A stretch of DNA of 64,000 bases. Origin: Protea cynaroides. Lineage: Eukaryota; Streptophyta; Magnoliopsida; Proteales; Proteaceae. Where the stretch lies: NCBI GenBank assembly GCA_028583415.1, contig CM053267.1, forward strand, positions 372,001 to 436,000, written 5' to 3'. A program made the position numbers and the translations under genes. Under the pieces are notes generated by a model that saw nothing but the letters and a program-made list of their open reading frames with translations, did not search any database and was not told the origin of the DNA. Positions 1 to 9,667 of this stretch are shown here, in pieces. Position 1 is the stretch's first letter, and every line of letters begins with the position of its first letter.

Positions 1-339
1 GTCAATCTAACCCGATCTTACCACCTTGAACCAGGTTTACCCATCATGGTCGAGTCAAATGGACCAAGGGCATGAAGGAGATCGAGATCCCAAGTACGAA
101 ATCGACCCGAAAACACTTAATTCTAAGGGAGGGTCGCACACCCAGTGAAGTAGGGTCGGACCTCCCATTACAGAAAGTCAGACCCTCAGTTTTTGAGGGA
201 GGGTCGGACAGCTTAAGACCCTAGGGTCGACGGGATCATCGACCCTCGAATTCTGACTAAACTGAAATTAGGAAATTTCCTAATTTTCGGTTGGGATTCT
301 TTTCAAATCTCAATGGGATTATTATAGGACATTCCTAGT

Positions 340-494
340 CTATTTAAAGGACGTCCCTAAGCCACATTCACTCCTTTCACAACCCTAATTGAATTGAGAG
401 AAAGAGAGAAGAAGGAAAAGAGGAAGAAAGGAGGCTAGGAAGAAGGCTTAGCAAAAAGGAGAAGAAATTGCAGAGAAAAATAATCTTCTCAGGT
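340..494 (+). promoter_or_regulatory. Core promoter and leader exon of LTR H
   Basis: CTATTTAAAGG at 340-350 is a TATA-like box at the position conserved in the LTRs of B and C. The next roughly 110 bases are purine-rich, contain no ATG, and end at a strong splice donor (CAG/GTATGG, GT at 493-494). This fits a transcription start near 375-385 and a short non-coding leader exon. Start site and splicing are inferred from sequence only. Confidence 0.5.
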
Positions 495-1606
495 ATGGAT
501 ACTGATTCCATGAGGTTCTACAGACCTTAGGTTAGATATGGTTGAGTGTAGGATTTCGGAGAAACCCAAACCATCCATCCATGGTTAGGTTTTCATGGAA
601 AATCATAGGAGGATGCACGAAAGATATGTAGATGAATTATACATGGTTCTAGACCATGGAATGAGTGTTGGGTGAATGTAGGAAGCAAGTCATAGGACCC
701 CAAACACGAAGAATGGATTAAAAAGTGGAAATTGGACCAGAGTGCACCGAGGGTCGCACCGAGGGTCGATAGACCATCCGACCCTAGGTGTTTCTGACCA
801 TCGACCCTCAGCATTCGGGAAGTTCAGAATGGAGGGAGGGTCGATAGACCCATCGACCCTAGTGTGAGGACAATGGAAAATCGACGTGATCCTCCTCTGG
901 ATGGACATGTGTATCCCGTATCGATGAAGATCGATTTGTTCTGTTGGAGTCGCCACCTAGATTAAGGTCTAGGACCTCTAAAAATGTAGCCTCACCCTAA
1001 GGTAAGACTTCTATTGACTCGTGACCCAATGTATCGGTTCTTTGGTCTGCAAGAGATCGGGTAAGTATTCAGGGTACGGTTATGGGAAGGTGTTAGGCAC
1101 CCAAACCGCCCGATCAATATCGGCCTCCTAAACTTTCCTTAAATTCTAATTTTGACTGTGCTTGGTCAACTGGATGACTAGGGTTCAATGGGGGATGTCT
1201 TAAACCAAGTTGCTAAGTTATTCTAACCTAGGGTTCAGTCAATCATGTTTTAAAGCAAATAAACAAGCAAATGTAATGTACAATATTATACAGTGAACCG
1301 GACCAAAGATGGTTCGGTCTTGGACTGAATCTGAGATGTGTAAGACATCTCAAACTGCCTACGTATTCCAATCCTGGAAATCAAGTCCAAAAACGTAGTT
1401 CGAAATGGTTTGTGTGATTAATGATTATGGAAGTGATTTATGCATTTTCTTCAATTAGATTTTTTTTTGTTCAAGTTGAAGTTTATGCTGAATGTAGGGT
1501 TGATGGGTGGCTTTGTACCGTATTTGGGATTCCCAAATTGCCTACGTATTCTAGGGTTTGCCCTAGAAATCAGGTACGACGTAGTTCAAAAATTTGTGAG
1601 AGTCGG

Positions 1607-1895
1607 ATTTGGAATGTGTACCAAAATCCTTCCATTTTTGTCAATAGGATCTAGGGATGAGACCTAAATTCCTACAATTTTATTGTTTCCATTTTTGCTA
1701 ATAGGATCTAGGGATGAAACCTAAATTCCTACCATTTTTATTTGGGATGTGTACCAAATTCTTTCTATCTTTGTCAATAGGATCTAGGGATGAGACCTAA
1801 ATTCCTACCATTTTTATTTGGGATGTGTACCAAATTCTTTCTATTTTTGTCAATAGGATCTAGGGATGAGACCTAAATTCCTACCATTTTTAGGT
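1607..1895. repeat. Tandem repeat of about 83 bp inside LTR G
   Basis: Three to four copies of a unit containing GGGATGTGTACCAAATTC, TCAATAGGATCTAGGGATG and CCTAAATTCCTACC follow each other. One copy, near 1680-1740, is shortened. The last two units are almost identical, which suggests recent unequal exchange or slippage. Confidence 0.85.
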
Positions 1896-1904
1896 TTCTA
1901 GGGT

Positions 1905-2400
1905 TTCCTATCCCTTTTCATTGTGATTTTCATTTTTTAGGGTTTCATACCCTAATTATTCTCTTTATTCTAGGGTTTATTTTGCCCTAATTATTCTTTC
2001 CATTTTTTAGGGTTTCACTACCCTAATTGTTCAATTCTTTCCATCTTAGGGTGTATCTTGCCCTAGTTGTTGTACAATGTAAACAATCTAACAAAGCAAT
2101 GTGAGCTTAAATATAGCAGTGTAAGCATCCAAATATAGCATGTTGGAAATATATTCAAATTTAGCAACACATCAGTCAAAAATGGCAAGTGAGCATGTGA
2201 ATCAATACAAACATGGTAAGTGTACTTCCAAACATGGCAGTAATATGTGAGCAAGTGTAGTAGACAAATATGGCAATAAGCATGTGTAGCATTCCAATCA
2301 TGGCAATGTGATTATTCCAATTATGGCAATGTGATCATTCCAATTATGGCAGTGCGACTATTTCAATTATGGCAGTGTGACCATTCTAATTATAGTAGTG
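1905..2400. repeat. Short interspersed tandem units in LTR G
   Basis: From 1905 to 2070 a unit of about 45 bp with TTAGGGTTT and ACCCTAATTATTC recurs about four times. From about 2286 to 2400 a unit of about 25 bp with ATTCCAATTATGGCAGTGTGA recurs about five times, with looser ATAGCA-rich copies before it. No coding potential is seen. Confidence 0.7.
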
Positions 2401-3569
2401 TATGCATACGAGCATCCGAACATAGCATAGCATCAAATATGGCATGTGAGAAACAACCAAATCATATGAGAATCAATCAAAACATGATGGAACACGTAGC
2501 AAGATGACAGCTTTGTCAGGCTGGACCAAAATGGGCACATAGGGCACTGTACTTACTCAAAAAATTATTAAAAGATATCCCTGGAAAGAAGACTTAGAGG
2601 CCAACATTTTGTCTCAAGAAGCTAATCCTAAAAGAGACCATAGGCAGGTCGAAAACATTCCCCAAGTACAGGAAAATACACTGGACAGGTCTGTTCCAGA
2701 TTTTTGACCAGTTGCACCATAAATTCCAAATAAAATTCTATTCTTAATGAAAATTAAATACAGACATATGTCTATGTAGATAACTGTCTGATCTAAAATT
2801 TAATTAAGAAAAACAAGTTAAAACAGTATATTTTCTTTGTGAAAAATGACTCTTTTCAATCATGCAAATCAGCACATCATGACAGATCTGAAATCAAAGC
2901 ATTATGTACTTAAAAATTGATATCAATTCAACGAAAAATGGAAAAAATATGAAACCAGTGCCATTTTTTAGAAGACTTTCATGTCTAAAAAGTTCATGTT
3001 AAGTGGATTTTCTGATTATAGCCATAAGGCCTTTGTCTAGAGACTTTCCGATGGAGGATTGCATTACATCCGAGAAAAATAGCAATGTCAAAGACAAATT
3101 TTTTGAAATATTTTCCCAATTCCAAATGAAACTAAATTTTTAGGGTAGTCTTCTATCATATCAGAGAGACTCTCATAAAATTTTGGGCTTCAAAATCTTA
3201 GAAAAAATACATATGATGTACGTCCTAAGTTTGAACCCTAAATCTGGAATTTTCAGATCAGAAAATCACTTTATGAAATTTACAAAAAACATCAAACATC
3301 ATTGTATATCAATAAAAAATTCATCATTGAATAGCTTAGACAAATTATCATTCATGAAAAATGTTAGACATAGGCATCCTAACATTAACAAGCATGTAAT
3401 AGAGCATTCATGATTGAGATTTCATGAAAATTAGCCTTTTTCAAGCAAAATTGGCATTCGGGCATTATAACGACCTCTAAATTTGTTTAGAGTACTAACC
3501 TTGGGCTCAATCGAGCGAAACCGTTGATGAAGGGTGATTGGGGGTTGTATCAATTCCCTTTGAATGTGA

Positions 3570-4370
3570 ATCCTCCTTCTCCTCTCTTCTGCTTCTTTTT
3601 CTCTTCTCTTTCTCTCTTTTCTTCTTCTCTTTTCTTTCTTTTCTCTTTTCTCTCTCTTTCTTTCTTCCTCTCTCACGTTTTTTCTCTCTCACTCACGTTT
3701 CTCTCTCTCACCCACGTTCCCCTCTCTCTCTCGTTTGGAAAAGGATCCCTCATCTCTCCTATTTATAATTTTTCACTCATTTTCTAGAAGATCCTTCTTT
3801 CCTTTTCTTCTTTTTTCTAGAAAATCTTTTTTCTCTCCATTTTTTCTTCTTTCCTTTCTTTTCTTCCTTCCCACGTTTTTTCTTCTTCCTTTCTTTCCTT
3901 TTTCTCATTCTTCTTCTAGAAAACCACTTCTCTCTTTCCTTTCTCTCTTCTTTCCTTTTTCTTCTTCATTCTTTTCCTTCCTTTTTTTCTTTTCTCCCTC
4001 TCTTTCTTTCACGTTTTCTTTCTAGAAAACGTGAAGGGGAATCTTTTTCCCCCCTTTTTCTTTTTTTTTATTTTTTATTTCTCCCTCTTTCCTTTTTTCT
4101 TCTCAAGATCTTTTTGGATTATCTTAAAACCCTAAATCCCCTTCTCTTTCACGTTTTCTCTCTCCCCTCTTTCCTTTTTCTTCTCAAGATCTTTTTGGAT
4201 TATCTCAAAACCCTAAATCCCCTTTCACATTTTCTCTCTCCCCTCTTTCATTTTTCTTCTCAAAATCTTTTTGGATTATCTCAAAACCCTAAATCCCCTT
4301 CTCTTTCACGTTTTCTCTCTCCCCTCTTTCATTTTTCTTCTCAAAATCTTTTGGATTATCATTTACATAT
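3570..4370. repeat. Pyrimidine tract and 76-81 bp tandem repeat in LTR G
   Basis: This stretch is almost entirely C and T on the + strand. From 4102 it resolves into four starts of one unit (4102, 4183, 4259, 4340) containing CTTTTTGGATTATC, AAAACCCTAAATCCCC and TTTCACGTTTTCTCTC. The long open frames here encode Ser/Phe/Leu-only protein and are composition artefacts. Confidence 0.85.
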
Positions 4371-4410
4371 AATAATATATATTATATACATATATACACA
4401 TATATTTTAT

Positions 4411-4431
<21 letters not shown>

Positions 4432-4504
<73 letters not shown>
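4432..4504. repeat. (TA)n microsatellite
   Basis: An uninterrupted run of about 36 TA dinucleotides, preceded by an imperfect AT-rich tract from about 4370. Its length should be polymorphic, and collapse or slippage in the assembly is possible. Confidence 0.95.
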
Positions 4505-4508
<4 letters not shown>

Positions 4509-6339
4509 ATAATATATATAATATATATAAATACTATGCACATGAATGAACTGGTTCGAAACGGGTTGAGACTGACTTAGGTTGACTGAGTTAAACTGAT
4601 ATGGGTTGAGCTAGGTTGGACCAAAACTGGCTTGAACTGAGTTGACTGGATTGATTGGAATTAACTGGGTTTTCTCTCCTTGTCATTTCATGGGTCATTT
4701 CCGCTGTCATCCCGCATGGAATTTTCCGATGGCCTCTATTCCAAATTTTTTGCGTTCATTTTGTAGAACATTGAAAATGAGGAATATAGGAACTGGAATC
4801 ACCTGAATCCGATGTAGAACGGAAAAGATATGCAGCTTTGAAGTTCTGACGATAATTTTGCATGCAAGCTTGCATGGGACCCACTGGTGACTTCTACCTG
4901 GGATTTTTTACGTCCATTTTGTAGAACATCATGAATGAAGAATAATGGTCTTGGGATCATCTGAATCCGATGTCGGATGATTAAGATATGATGATTTGAA
5001 ATTCAAACGATCCGACTTAGGATAATTTGCACGAAGGCCCCTGGGATTATTTATAATAACTTCATAAACCTCCCTTATATGTATCATCCGACTAAAATGG
5101 TCATATCTTCTTCATTTGATATCAGAATTGAGCAATTCTGGTCTCATTTCGAAGATAATTCTATGACCTATGCATCCATGCAAAATTATAACCCATGACC
5201 TTTCTGTGGACCCATTGAAAACTTCCTCAAATTCGCAGTCAAAAATCTAAACTTCCGATCATCTTTCTCCTTTTGTTGTCCACACACCCGCAGGGCTTTG
5301 TTTAGCTGGGATGGCAAAAATGGGGTGCTTACACCTAGCATCGACCCTCAGTTGACAGAATGGTTTTTAAATTCTGAATTAATTCTAATTTAATTCTATC
5401 GACTTTGTTAGGTTTGCTAGCAATATAATAAAGTTATAACAGTGATTCGAAAGCTTGGAAAATATCTATTAGCAAGCTAAGGTGAGGAACCTTAACCCCA
5501 AACTAAATTGGTTAATAATAAACTGTTTTCTATTTCTTGAGTCCTATGCCATATTTGATTCTATGTGAATATGTTTGTAATGTGCATACAGCATGCCATC
5601 CAATATTTCTATTACTTGTTCATGCATATCTACTTTATTCTTTATAACATGATGATGATGATGATGATAGGAATAGGCATGTGCTTGTATGTGTGTGGTT
5701 GATGTGCTTGATGCGAGCGAGTATCAGGGGAGGTGTGATGAGAACGTCAATAAACGTTAACCTTTGGCGGGTCTCAGCACTTTAGCTCTATCTCTAACTC
5801 AAGTCTTGTGCATTGACATCGTTGTATCGCCATTACCTTAGCGAAACTATTATGTCGTAGAGTATCGGGGAGGTGGTCTCGGTCCTTGTAGTCTCGACTC
5901 TACCGGGGGCCTTAGCTCTATCTCTATGGATGTTCCGAGGGATCTTTGGGGTGAGGCCTTGGATACACTGTTTGGCATTAGGATTGGTTAGCAATGAGCC
6001 CGGTTTACAAGCCCTCGCTAACAGGGCTTACGTGTTGGTATAGCATTATATAGCAATAACCGTTAACCTTTGTTGTATAATGTTATGGTAGGGTGGATGG
6101 GGACGACGATAACCGTTAACCTTCGGGCGGGCTTCCACACCCTGTGTATAGAGGCGGTATCAATAACCGTTAACCTTTGATCACCCAACCTTTCTATTGC
6201 ACATTGCAAACTATAAACCAAGACCAAAGATATAAATTGATTTTTGCATGCATATGTAATGTTGCATTGTTTTGGCTACTCACTGAGCCGTGTTGTGTGC
6301 TCACCCCTCGACGTCGAATATTTTTAGTTGATGATGCGG

Positions 6340-6462
6340 GATATACTGTTGAAGATTATATGAACCTGTCAGCGTATGGAACCCGTAGCCACTATGGAAG
6401 TTGGAGCTGAAGACGATACACACGACTCCTCTTGCGAGTGCAACTCGTGTGTATTCGATTAG
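6340..6462 (+). pseudogene. LTR-encoded short Cys-motif exon, frameshifted copy in H
   Basis: This corresponds to the conserved 3' exon described for C at 51240-51361. The acceptor is damaged: GATGCGG/G instead of GATGCAG/G. From the ATG at 6360 to the stop at 6460-6462 there are 103 bases against 102 in C. An extra base after codon 8 therefore puts the CECNSC motif out of frame with the ATG. Confidence 0.5.
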
Positions 6463-6779
6463 ATATTTTTGTAGGTTTCTTTATTGGATTTATAAGACAT
6501 GTATTTGGTATTTGAATATTTATGTCTTAGTTAAACACAGAATAATTTGATATTATGGATATCATTTTAGTTCTCAGTTCATATTATTTATAAATTTTCC
6601 GCTATTGTGTATTACTCTGATTATGATTGTGGATGCGTGTTAAGTTTGGATAACGCGGGGATAGCCTATAAGAGATCCTGGTTGAACCGTTGGTTATTTG
6701 GCGGTTCATCACACCCTTCTGAAGTTTGCGGAATTGGGGTGTGACATAGCTACTATACTAGGCGTATGAGCCGATGGTA

Positions 6780-7690
6780 TATAGATGTACCATGGGCCTT
6801 GTCAGCCCATTGATTGCTTAGAGGCTCGCTGGTATACTGTACGGGAAGATCTCATCCTCCCAAAGAAGTTGATTGCGCCTAATGGAAACATCAAACCCGA
6901 ATTCAAACCCATCCCTAGGATCATTAATTAGATCATGCAGCACAACATAGTACCCGAGGCCGGACACAGAGATGAGTTTAACGTGTTCGCCATGTACGCG
7001 ACACATTGCGTGTTCAGGGTGAGCAATTATATCTCCTATATATTATCTTGAGGCACATACTGTTCACGACAAACCAATTGGGAAAGTGGAAGTTTCCGTA
7101 TGGCCGTAACTGACACGGGTCTTCACCCACTTCGGGGTGGAGCTTACTGTTATTGGCAAGGAGATTATAAATGGGAAGGAATCCTCCCCATTTGGCTAGA
7201 CCAGCATCATCCGGATGGACCTTCACAATGTGATGATGTTTGACCTAGAGCTCGAGGTGATAGATATACTCGAGAGGAGGGCACTTCGTAGGCATTAGAT
7301 GGCACGCAGGGTGGATGCCAACTCAAACAACGATGAGGAGATAGACATCCCAGAGGGAGAGAGGGCTTCCACCTCTACAGCAACAACTAGGCCTTGCAGA
7401 CCTATGGCCAGAATAGAGGATATGTTCACCACTCTCTAGGCTCAGATAGCGGAGGGGTAGAGTGCAGTGATGGAGGAGCGAGCCAGTATAGAGAGGAACC
7501 AGCAGACCATTGAGAGGCGGTAGGATGGCTTCGACACTGAGCTTGGTCATATTCAGGCTATGATGGTGTCGGCTAGGATGATTCCCCATATATACCATCG
7601 AGGTCCACCAGAGGAGACTTCTGATGCTAGCGCCCACAGAGTAAAGGGATATGGTTGTACTCCACCAGCAGCTTAGCCGAGTGGATCAAT
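6780..7690 (+). pseudogene. Decayed antisense-type gene of element I (putative plant transposon protein family)
   Basis: Short stretches read like the antisense protein of elements B and C. IMQHNIVPEAGHRDEFN aligns with the region of B that reads HNLIPQSGHYERVSQLTQF, and further on comes an acidic, Gln-rich segment resembling the B/C C-terminal coiled coil. The frame is broken by many stops and small indels. It lies immediately left of an LTR that begins TGTCACAGCC (7702), which is where B has its antisense gene relative to its 5' LTR. I therefore assign it to a minus-oriented element I. Assignment to the plant transposon-protein family (Pfam Transposase_32-like) is from motif memory. Confidence 0.45.
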
Positions 7691-8046
7691 CCCTCCATAT
7701 ATGTCACAGCCCATTCTAGGGAATCGAACGTGATATTCGGGTTAACCCTCGTGCCAACCCTAATCTTTCATTGACAAACAACCAAAATGATCTACCAACA
7801 AATCCCACAATCTACACAAATAATATCCATAATAATCAACAATAATTAATAATCATTGTAGCAGAAATAATAAGAGTTGCAGCGAAATCATAATAGAGAA
7901 CAAATGCTTCGAATGTTATCAATATATAATATATCTGTTATGTCTTACAAACCGTTTCACAAGTAATATTCATGTTACATATACCCCATACTAAAAAATA
8001 ACTAGAGTAAATCTGAATAAAATATTGTAGATAGACCAAACTGCAT

Positions 8047-8207
8047 CTATCTACATACATCAAAATTATAGAAGCAAGCTACTGACTCAGGTCCCATAAT
8101 ACAGTCTTTACAGGTACAGCCCTCGACATGACCCCTTAGTGGCCCTCCACCAAAAGATGTGTCATCTACATCAATAGGATCCATATCAGTCGTCACAGAA
8201 GAGGTAC
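8047..8207 (-). CDS. LTR-encoded short Cys-motif exon (family I)
   Basis: A 3' splice site TTGCAG/G precedes an open frame beginning GTSSVTTDMDP and containing GCTCKDC, a CxCxxC motif like those of the other LTR families. Here the frame continues 17 residues past the motif. It is the most diverged family member in the window. Confidence 0.35.
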
Positions 8208-8400
8208 CTGCAACCAAAGCTAAAAAGATTTCGATATCGAGGGATGAGCTCAAATCCCAACTCAACGAGAAGTTAGGTATCTAATGCAATCCTATGCAAC
8301 AATTTAATGAATACAGTACAAAAGCAAATAAACAAGCAATTGTGAGTGAATCAAATGTGTATGCAATCATGGTCAGCTTGTACCCTAACTCAATCACACC

Positions 8401-8590
8401 CCATGAGTGAACCGCCATTGATCTTGAGCACTCCTCGTAATGAATCAATGACACCCCTGACCTGAGCACCCATCGATGATCAAAAGCTCGTCCCACCCAT
8501 AAGTGAACCGCCATTGATCCTGAGCACCCCTCGTAATGATCAATGGCATCCCTGACCTGAGCACCCTTCAATGATCAGTGGCTTATCCAT
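8401..8590. repeat. Two tandem copies of a 96-bp unit in LTR I
   Basis: Both copies contain AGTGAACCGCCATTGATC, GAGCAC, CCTCGTAATGA and CCTGACCTGAGCACCC, starting at about 8401 and 8497. They differ by several substitutions, so the duplication is not recent. Confidence 0.8.
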
Positions 8591-9225
8591 CCTTCAGTAA
8601 AGCATAAGTCATTTAACCAGGTTGATGCATGATGCATGAAGATATTATAAATAAGACTACACCCTAGCAGATATCCCCGTTCTATTCCAATGGAGGGATT
8701 GTATTATTAAGGTGTAACCGGGCATATGACACTGTATCTTACTCCCCCATACGACACACTATCATATACCCCACAACACAATTGATCGAAAACCCGGGGG
8801 AGATGGGGGAGTGTTAGAAAAGGCGAATCCGAGAGAATAGAATTCAGAGCATTAGAAGCTCGCTTTTCTAGGGTTGCGTTTATTTCCTAGCGTCCTTGAA
8901 TGGTTTTATATCTGAGTTTTGTAGCAGAGGATCTCAAAATACAAGTCTCTGGTTGATTTTCGATCTCCGAAGGTAAGATCGTAATAGTTTCCTAACATTC
9001 TGCTTCTATTTTCGAAATTTTTAAGGTTTCTGCTTCTATATATGCTCAGCCTTTTCCAATCCTTTTCCGGTGATCCTGTCTAGATCTTCGGTTTTCTGGT
9101 TCTTGCTTGATCTTCATTGCGAAAAAGTGCTACTCAATTACGTAGTTCATTTTCTTAATCTGATTTTTCAAATGGCTCGCTGAAACTACAAACTTTATAA
9201 TCCACTTTACAGTTCCGCTGCAGAT

Positions 9226-9263
<38 letters not shown>

Positions 9264-9273
9264 TCTCTCTCTC
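9226..9273. repeat. (CT)n microsatellite in the putative HEI10 leader intron
   Basis: A nearly pure CT run with a single G interruption. CT/GA tracts are common near plant promoters and leaders. It is probably length-variable between alleles. Confidence 0.9.
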
Positions 9274-9611
9274 GTTGTCATTTTCTTAGATAAAATGTAG
9301 GGCGAGAACTCTAGCTTCAATTGTGTATATTCTTTGAATATGAAGTTCATGTGATTTTTTTCTCCAAAAATAATGTTCGCGATGTATATAATTCTACTCT
9401 TCTCTGGAAGGCTAACCACTCAGTTGTTTCAGCAATTTAATGTCTCGTCTGTCATTGTCCTTGTTGTATGAGATCGAATGTAGTTTGATTTTGGGGCTTC
9501 AGGCTATTGCTATTCGTTCTGTAACCTAAGTGGAGCCAAATTCCCTTTTTCCCTTTTTTTTTTTAACTGTCCTGGAGTTCTTTTCCCCTGTCTACATTTA
9601 GGAAGATCACC

Positions 9612-9650
9612 ATGGACCATTTTTTATCATCTGATTTTGAAGATTGGTAG
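9612..9650 (+). CDS. Upstream ORF in the HEI10 leader, 12 codons
   Basis: ATG at 9612 lies in a strong context (CACCATGG) and reads MDHFLSSDFEDW before TAG at 9648-9650. It ends 17 bases before the HEI10 ATG at 9668, which has a weaker context (GAAATGA). If the leader exon 9602-9667 is in the mRNA, scanning ribosomes meet this ORF first. That would require leaky scanning or reinitiation for HEI10 synthesis. Confidence 0.5.
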   Translation: MDHFLSSDFEDW

Positions 9651-9667
9651 TGAACGCTGAAATTGAA

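Larger units (their letters stand above)
863..5333 (+). mobile_element. Solo LTR G, 4.47 kb, Ogre/Tat-like
   Basis: The segment begins TGTGAGGAC and ends GTGCTTACA. It is flanked by a perfect 5-bp duplication CCTAG (858-862 and 5334-5338) and disrupts LTR H. No gag or pol reading frame is present and all open frames inside are short, so it is a solo LTR or a very large non-coding LTR element. Close to its start it has the phrase GTCGCCACCTAGATTAAGG, and then a GGGAAGGTGTTAGGCACCC segment. I associate both with the long LTRs of Ogre/Tat-lineage elements in plants. It is rich in internal tandem repeats, listed separately. Lineage rests on those motifs and on length, not on a protein. Confidence 0.7.
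1..6746 (+). mobile_element. LTR H of a Tekay-type Ty3/gypsy element, cut by window edge and split by insertion G
   Basis: The sequence from base 1 matches the LTRs of element C (49354-51647) starting about a dozen bases in, so the first bases of the LTR lie outside the window. The LTR runs 1-862, is interrupted by insertion G, resumes at 5339 and ends in TGTGACA at 6746. Its uninterrupted length (about 2.28 kb) agrees with the 2.29-2.31 kb LTRs of B and C. A TATA-like CTATTTAAAGG lies at 340-350, and a leader exon follows with a donor CTCAG/GTATGG at 492-494. The sequence after 6746 is not a primer-binding site, so this is a 3' LTR or a solo LTR. The left flank cannot be seen. Confidence 0.85.
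7702..8800 (-). mobile_element. LTR fragment of element I (Tekay-type, diverged family)
   Basis: It starts TGTCACAGCCC. It carries the conserved features of the other Tekay-type LTRs here: the block ATGAGCTCA with AACTCAAC near 8240-8275, and the CxCxxC mini-ORF. Only the part corresponding to U5, R-exon and intron is present. The promoter half is missing, and the sequence passes without a visible terminus into the HEI10 5' region around 8800. No target duplication can be assigned, so the right boundary is approximate. Confidence 0.6.
8810..9667 (+). other. HEI10 5' region with probable 5'-UTR intron
   Basis: Upstream of the HEI10 start, a good donor (CCGAAG/GTAAGATC, GT at 8973-8974) is followed by T-rich sequence and an acceptor (CTACATTTAG/G, AG at 9600-9601). 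This suggests a 629-bp intron in the 5' UTR, and the final leader exon would be 9602-9667. The non-coding exon upstream includes TCTAGGGTTG, a telo-box-like motif often found near plant transcription starts. No TATA box can be assigned with confidence. LTR fragment I ends only about 50-100 bp further upstream. Confidence 0.45.

Noticed and set aside
3431..4512. Long open frames on both strands encoding Arg/Glu-rich or Ser/Phe-rich proteins and a Tyr-Ile repeat
   Set aside because: They follow from the pyrimidine tract and (TA)n repeat in LTR G. No codon structure or known domain.
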